Origin: Hydractinia symbiolongicarpus
Taxonomy: Eukaryota; Cnidaria; Hydrozoa; Anthoathecata; Hydractiniidae
Assembly: GCF_029227915.1 (NCBI RefSeq)
Contig: NC_079876.1
Coordinates: forward strand, 9,612,001-9,676,000
Direction of reading: 5' to 3'
DNA length: 64,000 nt
Shown: piece by piece, positions 22,002-33,550 of the stretch
How positions within the stretch are numbered: the stretch's first letter is position 1
Layout of the letters: every line of letters begins with the position of its first letter
Translations under genes and position numbers: made by a program
Notes under the pieces: generated by a model
The model's database searches: none
What the model saw: the letters and a program-made list of their open reading frames with translations, nothing else
What the model was told of the DNA's origin: nothing

Positions 22002-24236
22002 GGACTTAATTGAACTAACTTTGGACTCTGACCTGATAAATGTGATAAATGAGACAACTGGACTCCACGAAATAACATTCTTCTTAATTTGACGTGATTG
22101 CCAGAACTCAGCGATTACACTGGGCGCTGTGGTAGCGCTTCATTTAAAAATTTAGATAAAAAAACCAATTTTTACTGTGAGACCAATCCTAGCCGTTATC
22201 GCGCGCTGAAGAAATAGCGACAGTTTCAAAAACTACATTTCATTGACTTTCTAACGGTGTCAGTCCGTTTGAGTTAAAACGATTGGGTCACATATGCGTA
22301 CCAACATGTATTTGGCGATATTTTTCTTACATTACTAGGTTGAATTGCTTTTAACAATGAAACGATTGACTGTGGGACTTATATGAACTAACTTTGCACT
22401 GTGACCTGATAAATGTGATTAAGGAGACAATTGGACTTCAAGAATAAAATTCTTCTGAATTTGAGGTGATTACCGGTACTCAGCGATTACACGGGGCGTT
22501 GTGGTAGCACTTCATTAAAAAAATTACATTAAAAAGTCATTTTTTACTGTGGGACCAATCTTAGCCGTTATCACGCGCTGAAGAATTAGTGACAGTTTCA
22601 AGAAGTACATTTCATTGACTTTCTAACGGTGACAGTCCGTTTGAGTTAAAACAATTGGGTCACATATTCGTACCAACATGTATTTAGCTATATTTTTCTG
22701 ATATTACTAGGTTGCATCGTTTTTAACAATGAAACGATTGTCTGTGGGACTTAATTGAACTAACTTTGGACTCTGACCTGATAAATGTGATAAATGAGAC
22801 AACTGGACTCCACGAAATAACATTCTTCTTAATTTGACGTGATTGCCAGAACTCAGCGATTACACTGGGCGCTGTGGTAGCGCTTCATTTAAAAATTTAG
22901 ATAAAAAAACCAATTTTTACTGTGAGACCAATCCTAGCCGTTATCGCGCGCTGAAGAAATAGCGACAGTTTCAAAAACTACATTTCATTGACTTTCTAAC
23001 GGTGTCAGACCGTTTGAGTTAAAACGATTGGGTCACATATTCGTACCAACATGTATTTGGCGATATTTTTCTGACATTACTAGGTTGAATTGCTTTTAAC
23101 AATGAAACGATTGACTGTGGGACTTAATTGAACTAACTGTGCACTGTGACCTGATAAATGTGATAAATGAGACAATTGGACTCCAAGAAAAAACTTTCTT
23201 CTTAATTTCACGTGATTGTCGGAACTCAGCGATTACGCTGGGCGCTGGCGTAGCGCTTTATTCAAAAATGTAGACAAATAAGTCATTTTGTGCTGTAGGA
23301 CCAATCCTAGCTGTTAGGACGCGCTGAAGAAATAGAGACAGATTCAAAAACTACATTTCATTGACTTTCTAACAGTGTCAGTCCGTTTACGTTACATCGC
23401 TTGGGTCACATATTCGTGCCAACATGTATTTAGCGATATTTTTCTGATATTACTGGTGTTGAATCGCTTTTAACAATGAAACGATTGACTGTGGGACTTA
23501 ATTGAACTAACTTTGCACTGTGACCTGATAGATGTGATAAATGAGACAATTGGACTCCAAGAAAAAACTTTCTTCTTAATTTGACGTGATTGTCGGAACT
23601 CAGCGATTACACTGGGCGCTGTGGTAGCGCTACATTTAAAAATTTAATTAAATAAGTCATTTTTACTGTGGGACCAATCCTAGCCTTTAGCGCGCGCTGA
23701 AGAAATAGCGACAGGTTCAAACACTACATTTCATTGACTTTCTAACGGTTATATCCGCTTCAGTTGCATCTGTTGCGTCACATATTCGTACCAACATGTA
23801 ATTAGCGATATTTTTCTCATATTACTAGGTTGCATCGCTTTTAGCAATGAAACGATTGACTGCGGGACTTAATTGAACTAACTTTGCACTGTGACCTGAT
23901 AAATGTGATAAATGAGACAATTGGACTCCAAGAAATAACATTCTTCTTAATTTGACGTGATTGTCGGAACTCAGCGATTACACTGTGCGCTGTGGTAGCG
24001 CTACATTTAAAAATTTAGATAAATAAGTCATTTTTATTGTGGGACCAGTCCTAGCCGTTATCGCGCGCTGAAGAAATAGCGACAGTTTCAAAAACTACAT
24101 CTCATTGACTTTCTAACGGTATCAATCCGCTTTAGTTGCATCGGTTGCGTCACATATTCGTACCAACATGTATTTAGCGATATTTTTCTCATATTACTAG
24201 GTTGCATCGCTTTTAAAAGTGAAACGATTGACTGTG
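22002..24236. repeat. G-C/F-G-C2-A2-H string
   Basis: Starts: G 22002, C/F 22375, G 22747, C2 23120, A2 23494, H 23865. The G unit is duplicated 745 bp apart with a C-head/F-body unit between. Marks are AAAAAAATTACATTAAAAAG in 22375, TTTAGCTATATTTTTC before 22747, AACTGTGCACTG in C2 23120, and a short deletion giving AACGGTTATATCCGC in A2 23494. All recur at 61145-62636, offset 38770-38771 bp. Confidence 0.9.
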
Positions 24237-27214
24237 GCACTTAATTGAACTGATTTTGGACTGTGACCTTATAAATGTTATAAGTGAGACAATTGAACTC
24301 CAGGAAATAACATTCTTCTTAATTTGACATGATTGCCGGAACTCAGCGATTACACTGGGCGCTGTGGTAGCGCTACATTTAAAAATTTAATTAAATAAGT
24401 CATTTTTACTGTGGGACCAATCCTAGCCGTTATCACGCGCGGAAGAATTAGTGACAGTTTCAAAAAGTACATTTCAATGACTTTCTAACGGTGTCAGTCC
24501 GTTTGAGTTAAAACGATTGTGTCACATATTCGTACCAACATGTATTTAGCGATATTTTTCTGATATTACTAGGTTGCATCGCTTTTAACAATGAAACGAT
24601 TGTCTGAGGGACTTAATTGAGCTAACTTTGGACTGTGACCTGATGAATGTGATAAATGAGACAACTGGACTCCACGAAATAACATTCTTCTTAATTTGAC
24701 GTGATTGCCAGAACTCAGCGATTACACTGGGCGCTGTGGTAGCGCTTCATTTAAAAATTTAGATAAATATGTCATTTTTACTGTGGGACCAATCCTAGCG
24801 GTTATCGCGCACTGAAAAAATAGCGACAGTTTCAAAAACTACATTTCATTGACTTTCTAACGGTGTCAGTCCGTTTGAGTTAAAACGATTGGGTCACATA
24901 TTCGTACCAACATGTATTTGGCGATATTTTTCTGACATTACTAGGTTGAATTGCTTTTAACAATGAAACGATTGACTGTGGGACTTAATTGAACTAACTT
25001 TGCACTGTGACCTGATAAATGTGATAAATGAGACAATTGGACTCCAAGAAAAAACTTTCTTCTTAATTTGACATGATTGCCGGAACTCAGCGATTACACT
25101 GGGCGCTGTGGTAGCGCTACATTTAAAAATTTAATTAAATAAGTCATTTTTACTGTGGGACCAATCCTAGCCGTTATCACGCGCGGAAGAATTAGTGACA
25201 GTTTCAAAAAGTACATTTCATTGACTTTCTAACGGTGTCAGTCCGTTTGAGTTAAAACGATTGTGTCACATATTCGTACCAACATGTATTTAGCGATATT
25301 TTTCTGATATTACTAGGTTGCATCGCTTTTAACAATGAAACGATTGTCTGAGGGACTTAATTGAACTAACTTTGGACTGTGACCTGATGAATGTGATAAA
25401 TGAGACAACTGGACACCACGAAATAACATTCTTCTTAATTTGACGTGATTGCCAGAACTCAGCGATTACACTGGGCGCTGTGGTAGCGCTTCATTTAAAA
25501 ATTTAGATAAATAAGTCATTTTTACTGTGGGACCAATCCTAGCGGTTATCGCGCACTGAAAAAATAGCGACAGTTTCAAAAACTACATTTCATTGACTTT
25601 CTAACGGTGTCAGTCCGTTTGAGTTAAAACGATTGGGTCACATATTCGTACCAACATGTATTTGGCGATATTTTTCTGACATTACTAGGTTGAATTGCTT
25701 TTAACAATGAAACGATTGACTGTGGGACTTAATTGAACTAACTTTGCACTGTGACCTGATAAATGTGATAAATGAGACAATTGGACTCCAAGAAAAAACT
25801 TTCTTCTTAATTTGACGTGATTGTCGGAACTCAGCGATTACACGGGGCGCTGTGGTAGCACTTCATTTAAAAATTTAGATTAATAAGTCATTTGTTACTG
25901 TGGGACCAATCCTAGCCGTTATCACGCGCTGAAGAATTAGTGACAGTTTCAAAAAGTACATTTCATTGACTTTCTAACGGTGTCAGTCCGTTTGAGTTAC
26001 AGCGATTGGGTCACATATTCGTACCAACATGTGTTTAGCGATATTTTTCTGATATTACTAGGTTGCATCGCTTTTAGCAATGAAACGATTGACTGCGGGA
26101 CTTAATTGAACTAACTTTGCACTGTGACCTGATAAATGTGATAAATGAGACAATTGGACTCCAAGAAATAACATTCTTCTTAATTTGACGTGATTGTCGG
26201 AACTCAGCGATTACACTGGGCGCTGTGGTAGCGCTACATTTAAAAATTTAGATAAATAAGTCATTTTTACTGTGGGACCAGTCCTAGCCGTTATCGCACG
26301 CTGAAGAAATAGCGACAGTTTCAAAAACTACATCTCATTGACTTTCTAACGGTATCAATCCGCTTCAGCTGCATCGGTTGCGTCACATATTCGTACCAAC
26401 ATTTATTTAGCGATATTTTTCTCATATTACTAGGTTGCATCGCTTTTAACAATGAAACGATTGACTGTGGCACTTAATTGAACTGATTTTGGACTGTGAC
26501 CTTATAAATGTTATAAGTGAGACAATTGAACTCCAGGAAATAACATTCTACTTAATTTGACATGATTGCCGGAACTCAGCGATTACACTGGGCGCTGTGG
26601 TAGCGCTACATTTAAATATTTAACTAAATAAGTCATTTTTACTGTGGGACCAATCCTAGCCGTTATCGCGCGCTGAAGAAATAGCGACAGGTTCAAACAC
26701 TACATTTCATTGACTTTCTAACGGTATCAATCCGCTTCAGTTGCATCTGTATCGTCACATATTCGTACCAACATGTATTTAGCGATATTTTTCTGATATT
26801 ACTAGGTTGCATCGCTTTTAACAATGAAACGATTGGCTGTGGGACTTAATTGAACTAACTTTGGACTGTGACCTGATAAATGTGATAAAGGAGACAATTG
26901 AACTCCAAGAAATGACATTCTTCTTAATTTGACATGATTGCCGGAACTCAGCGATTACACTGGATGCTGGGGTAGCGCTTTATTCAAAAATGTAGACAAA
27001 TAAGTCATTTTGCGCTGTGAAACCAATCGTAGCTGTTAGGACGCGCTGAAGAAATAGAAACAGATTCAAAAACTACATTTCATTGATTCTCTAACGGTGT
27101 CAGTCCGTTTGAGTTACAACGGTTGGGTCACATATTCGTACCAACCTGTATTTAGCGATATTTTTCTGATATTACTAGGTTGCATCGCTTTTAACAATGA
27201 AACGATTGGCTGTG
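24237..27214. repeat. I-G2-C/I-G2-C/F-H-I-D/B string
   Basis: Starts: I 24237, G2 24609, C/I 24981, G2 25353, C/F 25725, H 26098, I 26470, D/B 26842. The G2 unit with TCTGAGGGACTT is duplicated 744 bp apart, and the C/I unit is the recombinant between the copies. From inside I 24237 onward the order no longer matches the right half of the window, so this is where correspondence with the super-repeat stops. Confidence 0.87.
26098..26469. repeat. Type H monomer (372 bp)
   Basis: An A-like unit beginning after GACTGCGGGACTT. It carries CAAGAAATAACATTC, GACCAGTCCTAGCCG, GTTATCGCACGC or GTTATCGCGCGC, CTACATCTCATTGAC and ATGTATTTAGCG or ATTTATTTAGCG. Other H units are at 23865 and 62636. H-like tails follow an A head at 12683 and form the body of the E'' units. 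A unit with an H-like head at 16412 switches to a B body before its GGATGCTGG segment and back to an H-type tail. H is followed by type I in every clear case. Confidence 0.85.
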
Positions 27215-30200
27215 GGACTTAATTGAACTAACTTTGGACTGTGACCTGATAAATGTGATAAAGGAGACAATTGAACTCCAAGAAATGACATTCTTCTTAA
27301 TTTGACGTGATTGCCGGAACTCAGCGATTACACTGGGCGCTGTGGTAGCGCTTCAGTTAAAAATTTAGATAAATAAGTCAATTCTTACTGTGGGACCAAT
27401 CCTAGCCGTTATGGTGCGCTGAAGAAATAGCGACAGTTTCAAAAACTACATTTCATTGACTTTCCAACGGTATCACACCGCTTCTGTTGCATCGGTTGCG
27501 TCACATATTCGTACCAACATGTATTTAGCGATATTTTTCTGATATTACTAGGTTGCATCGCTTTAAACAATGAAACGATTGACTGTGGGACTTAATTGAA
27601 TTAACTATGGTCTGTGACATGATAAATGTGATAAAGGAGACAATTGGACTTCAAGAATAAACATTCTTCTTAATTTGACGTGATTACCGGTAATCAGCGA
27701 TTGCACGGGGCGCTGTGGTAGCACTTCATTTAAAAATTTAGATTAAAAAGTCATTTTTTACTGTGGGACCAATCCTAGCCGTTATCACGCGCGGAAGAAT
27801 TAGTGACAGTTTCAAAAAGTACATTTCATTGACTTTTTAACGGTGTCAGTCCGTTTGAGTTAAAACGATTGTGTCACATATTCGTACCAACATGTATTTA
27901 GCGATATTTTTCTGATATTACTAGGTTGCATCGCTTTTAACAATGAAACGATTGTCTGTGGGACTTAATTGAACTAACTTTGGACTCTGACCTGATAAAT
28001 GTGATAAATGAGACAACTGGACTCCACGAAATAACATTCTTCTTAATTTGACCATATTGCCAGAACTCAGCGATTACACTGGGCGCTGTGGTAGCGCTTC
28101 ATTTAAAAATTTAGATAAATAAGTCATTTTTACTGTGGGACCAATCCTAGCCGTTATCGCGCACTGAAGAAATAGCGACAGTTCCAGAAACTACATTTCA
28201 TTGACTTTCTAACGGTGTCAGTCCGTTTGAGTTAAAACGATTGGGTCACATATTCGTACCAACATGTACTTGGCGATATTTTTCTGACATTACTAGGTTG
28301 AATTGCTTTTAACAATGAAACGATTGACTGTAGGACTTAATTGAACTAACTTTGCACTGTGACCTGATAAATGTGATAAATGAGACAATTGGACTCCAAG
28401 AAAAAACTTTCTTCTTAATTTGACGTGATTGTCGGAACTCAGCGATTACACTGGGCGCTGGCGTAGCGCTTTATTCAAAAATGTAGACAAATAAGTCATT
28501 TTGTGCTGTAGGACCAATCCTAGCTGTTAGGACGCGCTGAAGAAATAGAGACAGATTCAAAAACTACATTTCATTGACTTTCTAGCAGTGTCAGTCCGTT
28601 TACGTTACATCGCTTGGGTCACATATTCGTGCCAACCTGTATTTAGCGATATTTTTCTGATATTACTGGTGTTGCATCGCTTTTAACAATGAAACGATTG
28701 ACTGTGGGACTTAATTGAACTAACTTTGCACTGTGACCTGATAAATGTGATAAATGAGACAATTGGACTCCAAGAAAAAACTTTCTTCTTAATTTGACGT
28801 GATTGTCGGAACTCAGCGATTACACTGGGCGCTGTGGTAGCGCTACATTTAAAAATTTAATTAAATAAGTCATTATTACTGTGGGACCAATCCTAGACGT
28901 TATCGCGCGCTGAAGAAATAGCGACAGGTTCAAACACTACATTTCATTGACTTTCTAACGGTATCAATCCGCTTCAGTTGCATCTGTTGCGTCACATATT
29001 CGTACCAACATTTAATTAGCGATATTTTTCTCATATTACTAGGTTGCATCGCTTTTAACAGTGAAACGATTGACTGTTGCACTTAATTGAACTGATTTTG
29101 GACTGTGACCTTTTAAATGTTATAAGTGAGACAATTGGACTCCAAGAAATAACATTCTTCTTAATTTGACATGATTGCCGGAACTCAGCGATTACACTGG
29201 ATGCTGGGGTAGCGCTTTATTCAAAAATGTAGACAAATAAGTCATTTTGCGCTGTGAAACCAATCGTAGCTGTTAGGACGCCCTGAAGAAATAGAAACAG
29301 ATTCAAAAACTACATTTCATTGATTCTCTAACGGTGTCAGTCCGTTTGAGTTACAACGGTTGGGTCACATATTCGTACCAACCTGTATTTAGCGATATTT
29401 TTCTGATATTACTAGGTTGCATCGCTTTTAACAATGAAACGATTGGCTGTGGGACTTAATTGAACTAACTTTGGACTGTGACCTGATAAATGTGATAAAG
29501 GAGACAATTGAACTCCAAGAAATGACATTCTTCTTAATTTGACGTGATTGCCGGAACTCAGCGATTACACTGGGCGCTGTGGTAGCGCTTCAGTTAAAAA
29601 TTTAGATAAATAAGTCAATTCTTACTGTGGGACCAATCCTAGCCGTTATGGTGCGCTGAAGAAATAGCGACAGTTTCAAAAACTACATTTCATTGACTTT
29701 CCAACGGTATCACACCGCTTCTGTTGCATCGGTTGCGTCACATATTCGTACCAACATGTATTTAGCGATATTTTTCTGATATTACTAGGTTGCATCGCTT
29801 TAAACAATGAAACGATTGACTGTGGGACTTAATTGAATTAACTATGGTCTGTGACATGATAAATGTGATAAAGGAGACAATTGGACTTCAAGAATAAACA
29901 TTCTTCTTAATTTGACGTGATTACCGGTAATCAGCGATTGCACGGGGCGCTGTGGTAGCACTTCATTTAAAAATTTAGATTAAAAAGTCATTTTTTACTG
30001 TGGGACCAATCCTAGCCGTTATCACGCGCGGAAGAATTAGTGACAGTTTCAAAAAGTACATTTCATTGACTTTTTAACGGTGTCAGTCCGTTTGAGTTAA
30101 AACGATTGTGTCACATATTCGTACCAACATGTATTTAGCGATATTTTTCTGATATTACTAGGTTGCATCGCTTTTAACAATGAAACGATTGTCTGTGGGA

Positions 30201-30569
30201 CTTAATTGAACTAACTTTGGACTCTGACCTGATAAATGTGATAAATGAGACAACTGGACTCCACGAAATAACATTCTTCTTAATTTGACCATATTGCCAG
30301 AACTCAGCGATTACACTGGGCGCTGTGGTAGCGCTTCATTTAAAAATTTAGATAAATAAGTCATTTTTACTGTGGGACCAATCCTAGCCGTTATCGCGCA
30401 CTGAAGAAATAGCGACAGTTCCAGAAACTACATTTCATTGACTTTCTAACGGTGTCAGTCCGTTTGAGTTAAAACGATTGGGTCACATATTCGTACCAAC
30501 ATGTACTTGGCGATATTTTTCTGACATTACTAGGTTGAATTGCTTTTAACAATGAAACGATTGACTGTG
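27215..30569. repeat. 6-monomer HOR (2237 bp), 1.5 copies
   Basis: Starts: D'' 27215, E/F 27588, G3 27961, C2 28333, A2 28707, B 29079, then D'' 29452, E/F 29825, G3 30198, with C2 30570 continuing the pattern. Spacing is 2237 bp throughout. Shared rare marks are TATGGTCTGTGAC, GATTGCACGGGG, GACCATATTGCC, GTTCCAGAAAC and ATGTACTTGGCG. I saw almost no differences between the copies, so the duplication is recent. Confidence 0.91.
28333..28706. repeat. Type C2 monomer (374 bp)
   Basis: A subtype of C with GCGCTGGCGTAGCGC in place of the GGCGA loop, CATCGCTTGGGTCAC, TTCGTGCCAAC and GATATTACTGGTGTTG. Units start at 23120, 28333, 30570, 31688, 61891 and 63754 (partial). C2 is almost always followed by an A2 unit: an A body whose head carries GAAAAAACTTTC, at 23494, 28707, 30944, 32062 and 62265. 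C2 is confined to the second half of each super-repeat and the middle section, while classic C occupies the first part. Confidence 0.9.
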
Positions 30570-33550
30570 GGACTTAATTGAACTAACTTTGCACTGTGAC
30601 CTGATAAATGTGATAAATGAGACAATTGGACTCCAAGAAAAAACTTTCTTCTTAATTTGACGTGATTGTCGGAACTCAGCGATTACACTGGGCGCTGGCG
30701 TAGCGCTTTATTCAAAAATGTAGACAAATAAGTCATTTTGTGCTGTAGGACCAATCCTAGCTGTTAGGACGCGCTGAAGAAATAGAGACAGATTCAAAAA
30801 CTACATTTCATTGACTTTCTAGCAGTGTCAGTCCGTTTACGTTACATCGCTTGGGTCACATATTCGTGCCAACCTGTATTTAGCGATATTTTTCTGATAT
30901 TACTGGTGTTGCATCGCTTTTAACAATGAAACGATTGACTGTGGGACTTAATTGAACTAACTTTGCACTGTGACCTGATAAATGTGATAAATGAGACAAT
31001 TGGACTCCAAGAAAAACTTTCTTCTTAATTTGACGTGATTGTCGGAACTCAGCGATTACACTGGGCGCTGTGGTAGCGCTACATTTAAAAATTTAATTAA
31101 ATAAGTCATTATTACTGTGGGACCAATCCTAGCCGTTATCGCGCGCTGAAGAAATAGCGACAGGTTCAAACACTACATTTCATTGACTTTCTAACGGTAT
31201 CAATCCGCTTCAGTTGCATCTGTTGCGTCACATATTCGTACCAACATTTAATTAGCGATATTTTTCTCATATTACTAGGTTGCATCGCTTTTAACAGTGA
31301 AATGATTGACTGTGGCACTTAATTGAACTGATTTTGGACTGTGACCTTTTAAATGTTATAAGTGAGACAATTGGACTCCAAGAAATAACATTCTTCTTAA
31401 ATTGACATGATTGCCGGAACTCAGCGGTTACACTGGATGCTGGGGTAACGTTTTATTCAAAAATGTAGACAAATAAGTTTTTTTTCGCTGTGAAACCAAT
31501 CGTAGCTGTTGGGACGCGCTGAAGAAATAGAGACAGATTCAAAAGCTACATTTCATTGATTCTCTAACGGTGTCAGTCCGTTTGAGTTACAACGGTTGTG
31601 TCACATATTCGTACCAACCTGTATTTAGCGATATTTTTATGATATTACTAGGTTGCATCGCTTTTAACAATGAAACGATTGGCTGTGGGACTTAATTGAA
31701 CTATCTTTGCACTGTGACCTGATAAATGTGATAAATGAGACAATTGGACTCCAAGAAAAAACTTTCTTCTTAATTTGACGTGATTGTCGGAACTCAGCGA
31801 TTACACTGGGCGCTGGCGTAGCGCTTTATTCAAAAATGTAGACAAATAAGTCATTTTGTGCTGTAGGACCAATCCTAGCTGTTAGGACGCGCTGAAGAAA
31901 TAGAGACAGATTCAAAAACTACATTTCATTGACTTTCTAGCAGTGTCAGTCCGTTTACGTTACATCGCTTGGGTCACATATTCGTGCCAACCTGTATTTA
32001 GCGATATTTTTCTGATATTACTGGTGTTGCATCGCTTTTAACAATGAAACGATTGACTGTGGGACTTAATTGAACTAACTTTGCACTGTGACCTGATAAA
32101 TGTGATAAATGAGACAATTGGACTCCAAGAAAAACTTTCTTCTTAATTTGACGTGATTGTCGGAACTCAGCGATTACACTGGGCGCTGTGGTAGCGCTAC
32201 TTTTAAAAATTTAATTAAATAAGTCATTATTACTGTGGGACCAATCCTAGCCGTTATCGCGCGCTGAAGAAATAGCGACAGGTTCAAACACTACATTTCA
32301 TTGACTTTCTAACGGTATCAATCCGCTTCAGTTGCATCTGTTGCGTCACATATTCGTACCAACATTTAATTAGCGATATTTTTCTCATATTACTAGGTTG
32401 CATCGCTTTTAACAGTGAAATGATTGACTGTGGCACTTAATTGAACTGATTTTGGACTGTGACCTTTTAAATGTTATAAGTGAGACAATTGGACTCCAAG
32501 AAATAACATTCTTCTTAAATTGACATGATTGCCGGAACTCAGCGGTTACACTGGATGCTGGGGTAACGTTTTATTCAAAAATGTAGACAAATAAGTTTTT
32601 TTTCGCTGTGAAACCAATCGTAGCTGTTGGGACGCGCTGAAGAAATAGAGACAGATTCAAAAGCTACATTTCATTGATTCTCTAACGGTGTCAGTCCGTT
32701 TGAGTTACAACGGTTGTGTCACATATTCGTACCAACCTGTATTTAGCGATATTTTTCTGATATTACTAGGTTGCATCGCTTTTAACAATGAAACGATTGG
32801 CTGTGGGACTTAATTGAACTATCTTTGCACTGTGACCTGATAAATGTGATAAAGGAGACAATTGGACTCCAAGAAAAAACTTTCTTCTTAATTTGACGTG
32901 ATTGTCGGAACTCAGCGTTTACACTGGGCGCTGTGGTAGCGCTACATTTAAAAATTTAATTAAATAAGTCATTTTTACTGTGGGACCAATCCTAGCCGTT
33001 ATCGCGCGCTGAATAAATAGCGACAGGTTCAAACACTACATTTCATTGACTTTCTAACGGTATCAATCCGCTTCAGTTGCATCTGTTGCGTCACATATTC
33101 GTACCAACATGTAATTAGCGATATTTTTCTGATATTACTAGGTTGCATCGCTTTTAACAATGAAACGATTGGCTGTGGGACTTAATTTAACTATCTTTGC
33201 ACTGTGACCTGATAAATGTGATAAAGGAGACAATTGAACTCCAAGAAATGACATTCTTCTTAATTTGACGTGATTGCCGGAACTCAGCGATTACACTGGG
33301 CGCTGTGGTAGCGCTTCAGTTAAAAATTTAGATAAATAAGTCAATTCTTACTGTGGGACGAATCCTAGCTGTTATGGTGCGCTGAAGAAATAGCGACAGT
33401 TTCAAAAACTACATTTCATTGAATTTCCAACGGTATCACACCGCTTCAGTTGCATCGGTTGCGTCACATATTCGTACCAACATGTATTTAGCGATATTTT
33501 TCTGATATTACTAGGTTGCATCGCTTTAAACAATGAAACGATTGACTGTG
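30570..33550. repeat. 3-monomer HOR C2-A2-B3 (1118 bp) and its right edge
   Basis: Starts: C2 30570, A2 30944, B3 31315, C2 31688, A2 32062, B3 32433, then C/A 32806 and a D-like unit 33178. The two triplets share a deletion in A2 (GAAAAACTTTC), GAAATGATTGACTG before B3, and in B3 CAGCGGTTACAC, GGGTAACG and a run of eight T. AACTATCTTTGCACTG appears at the heads of 31688 and 32806 and, with TTTAACTATC, at 33178, showing local spread of one head variant. Confidence 0.9.
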
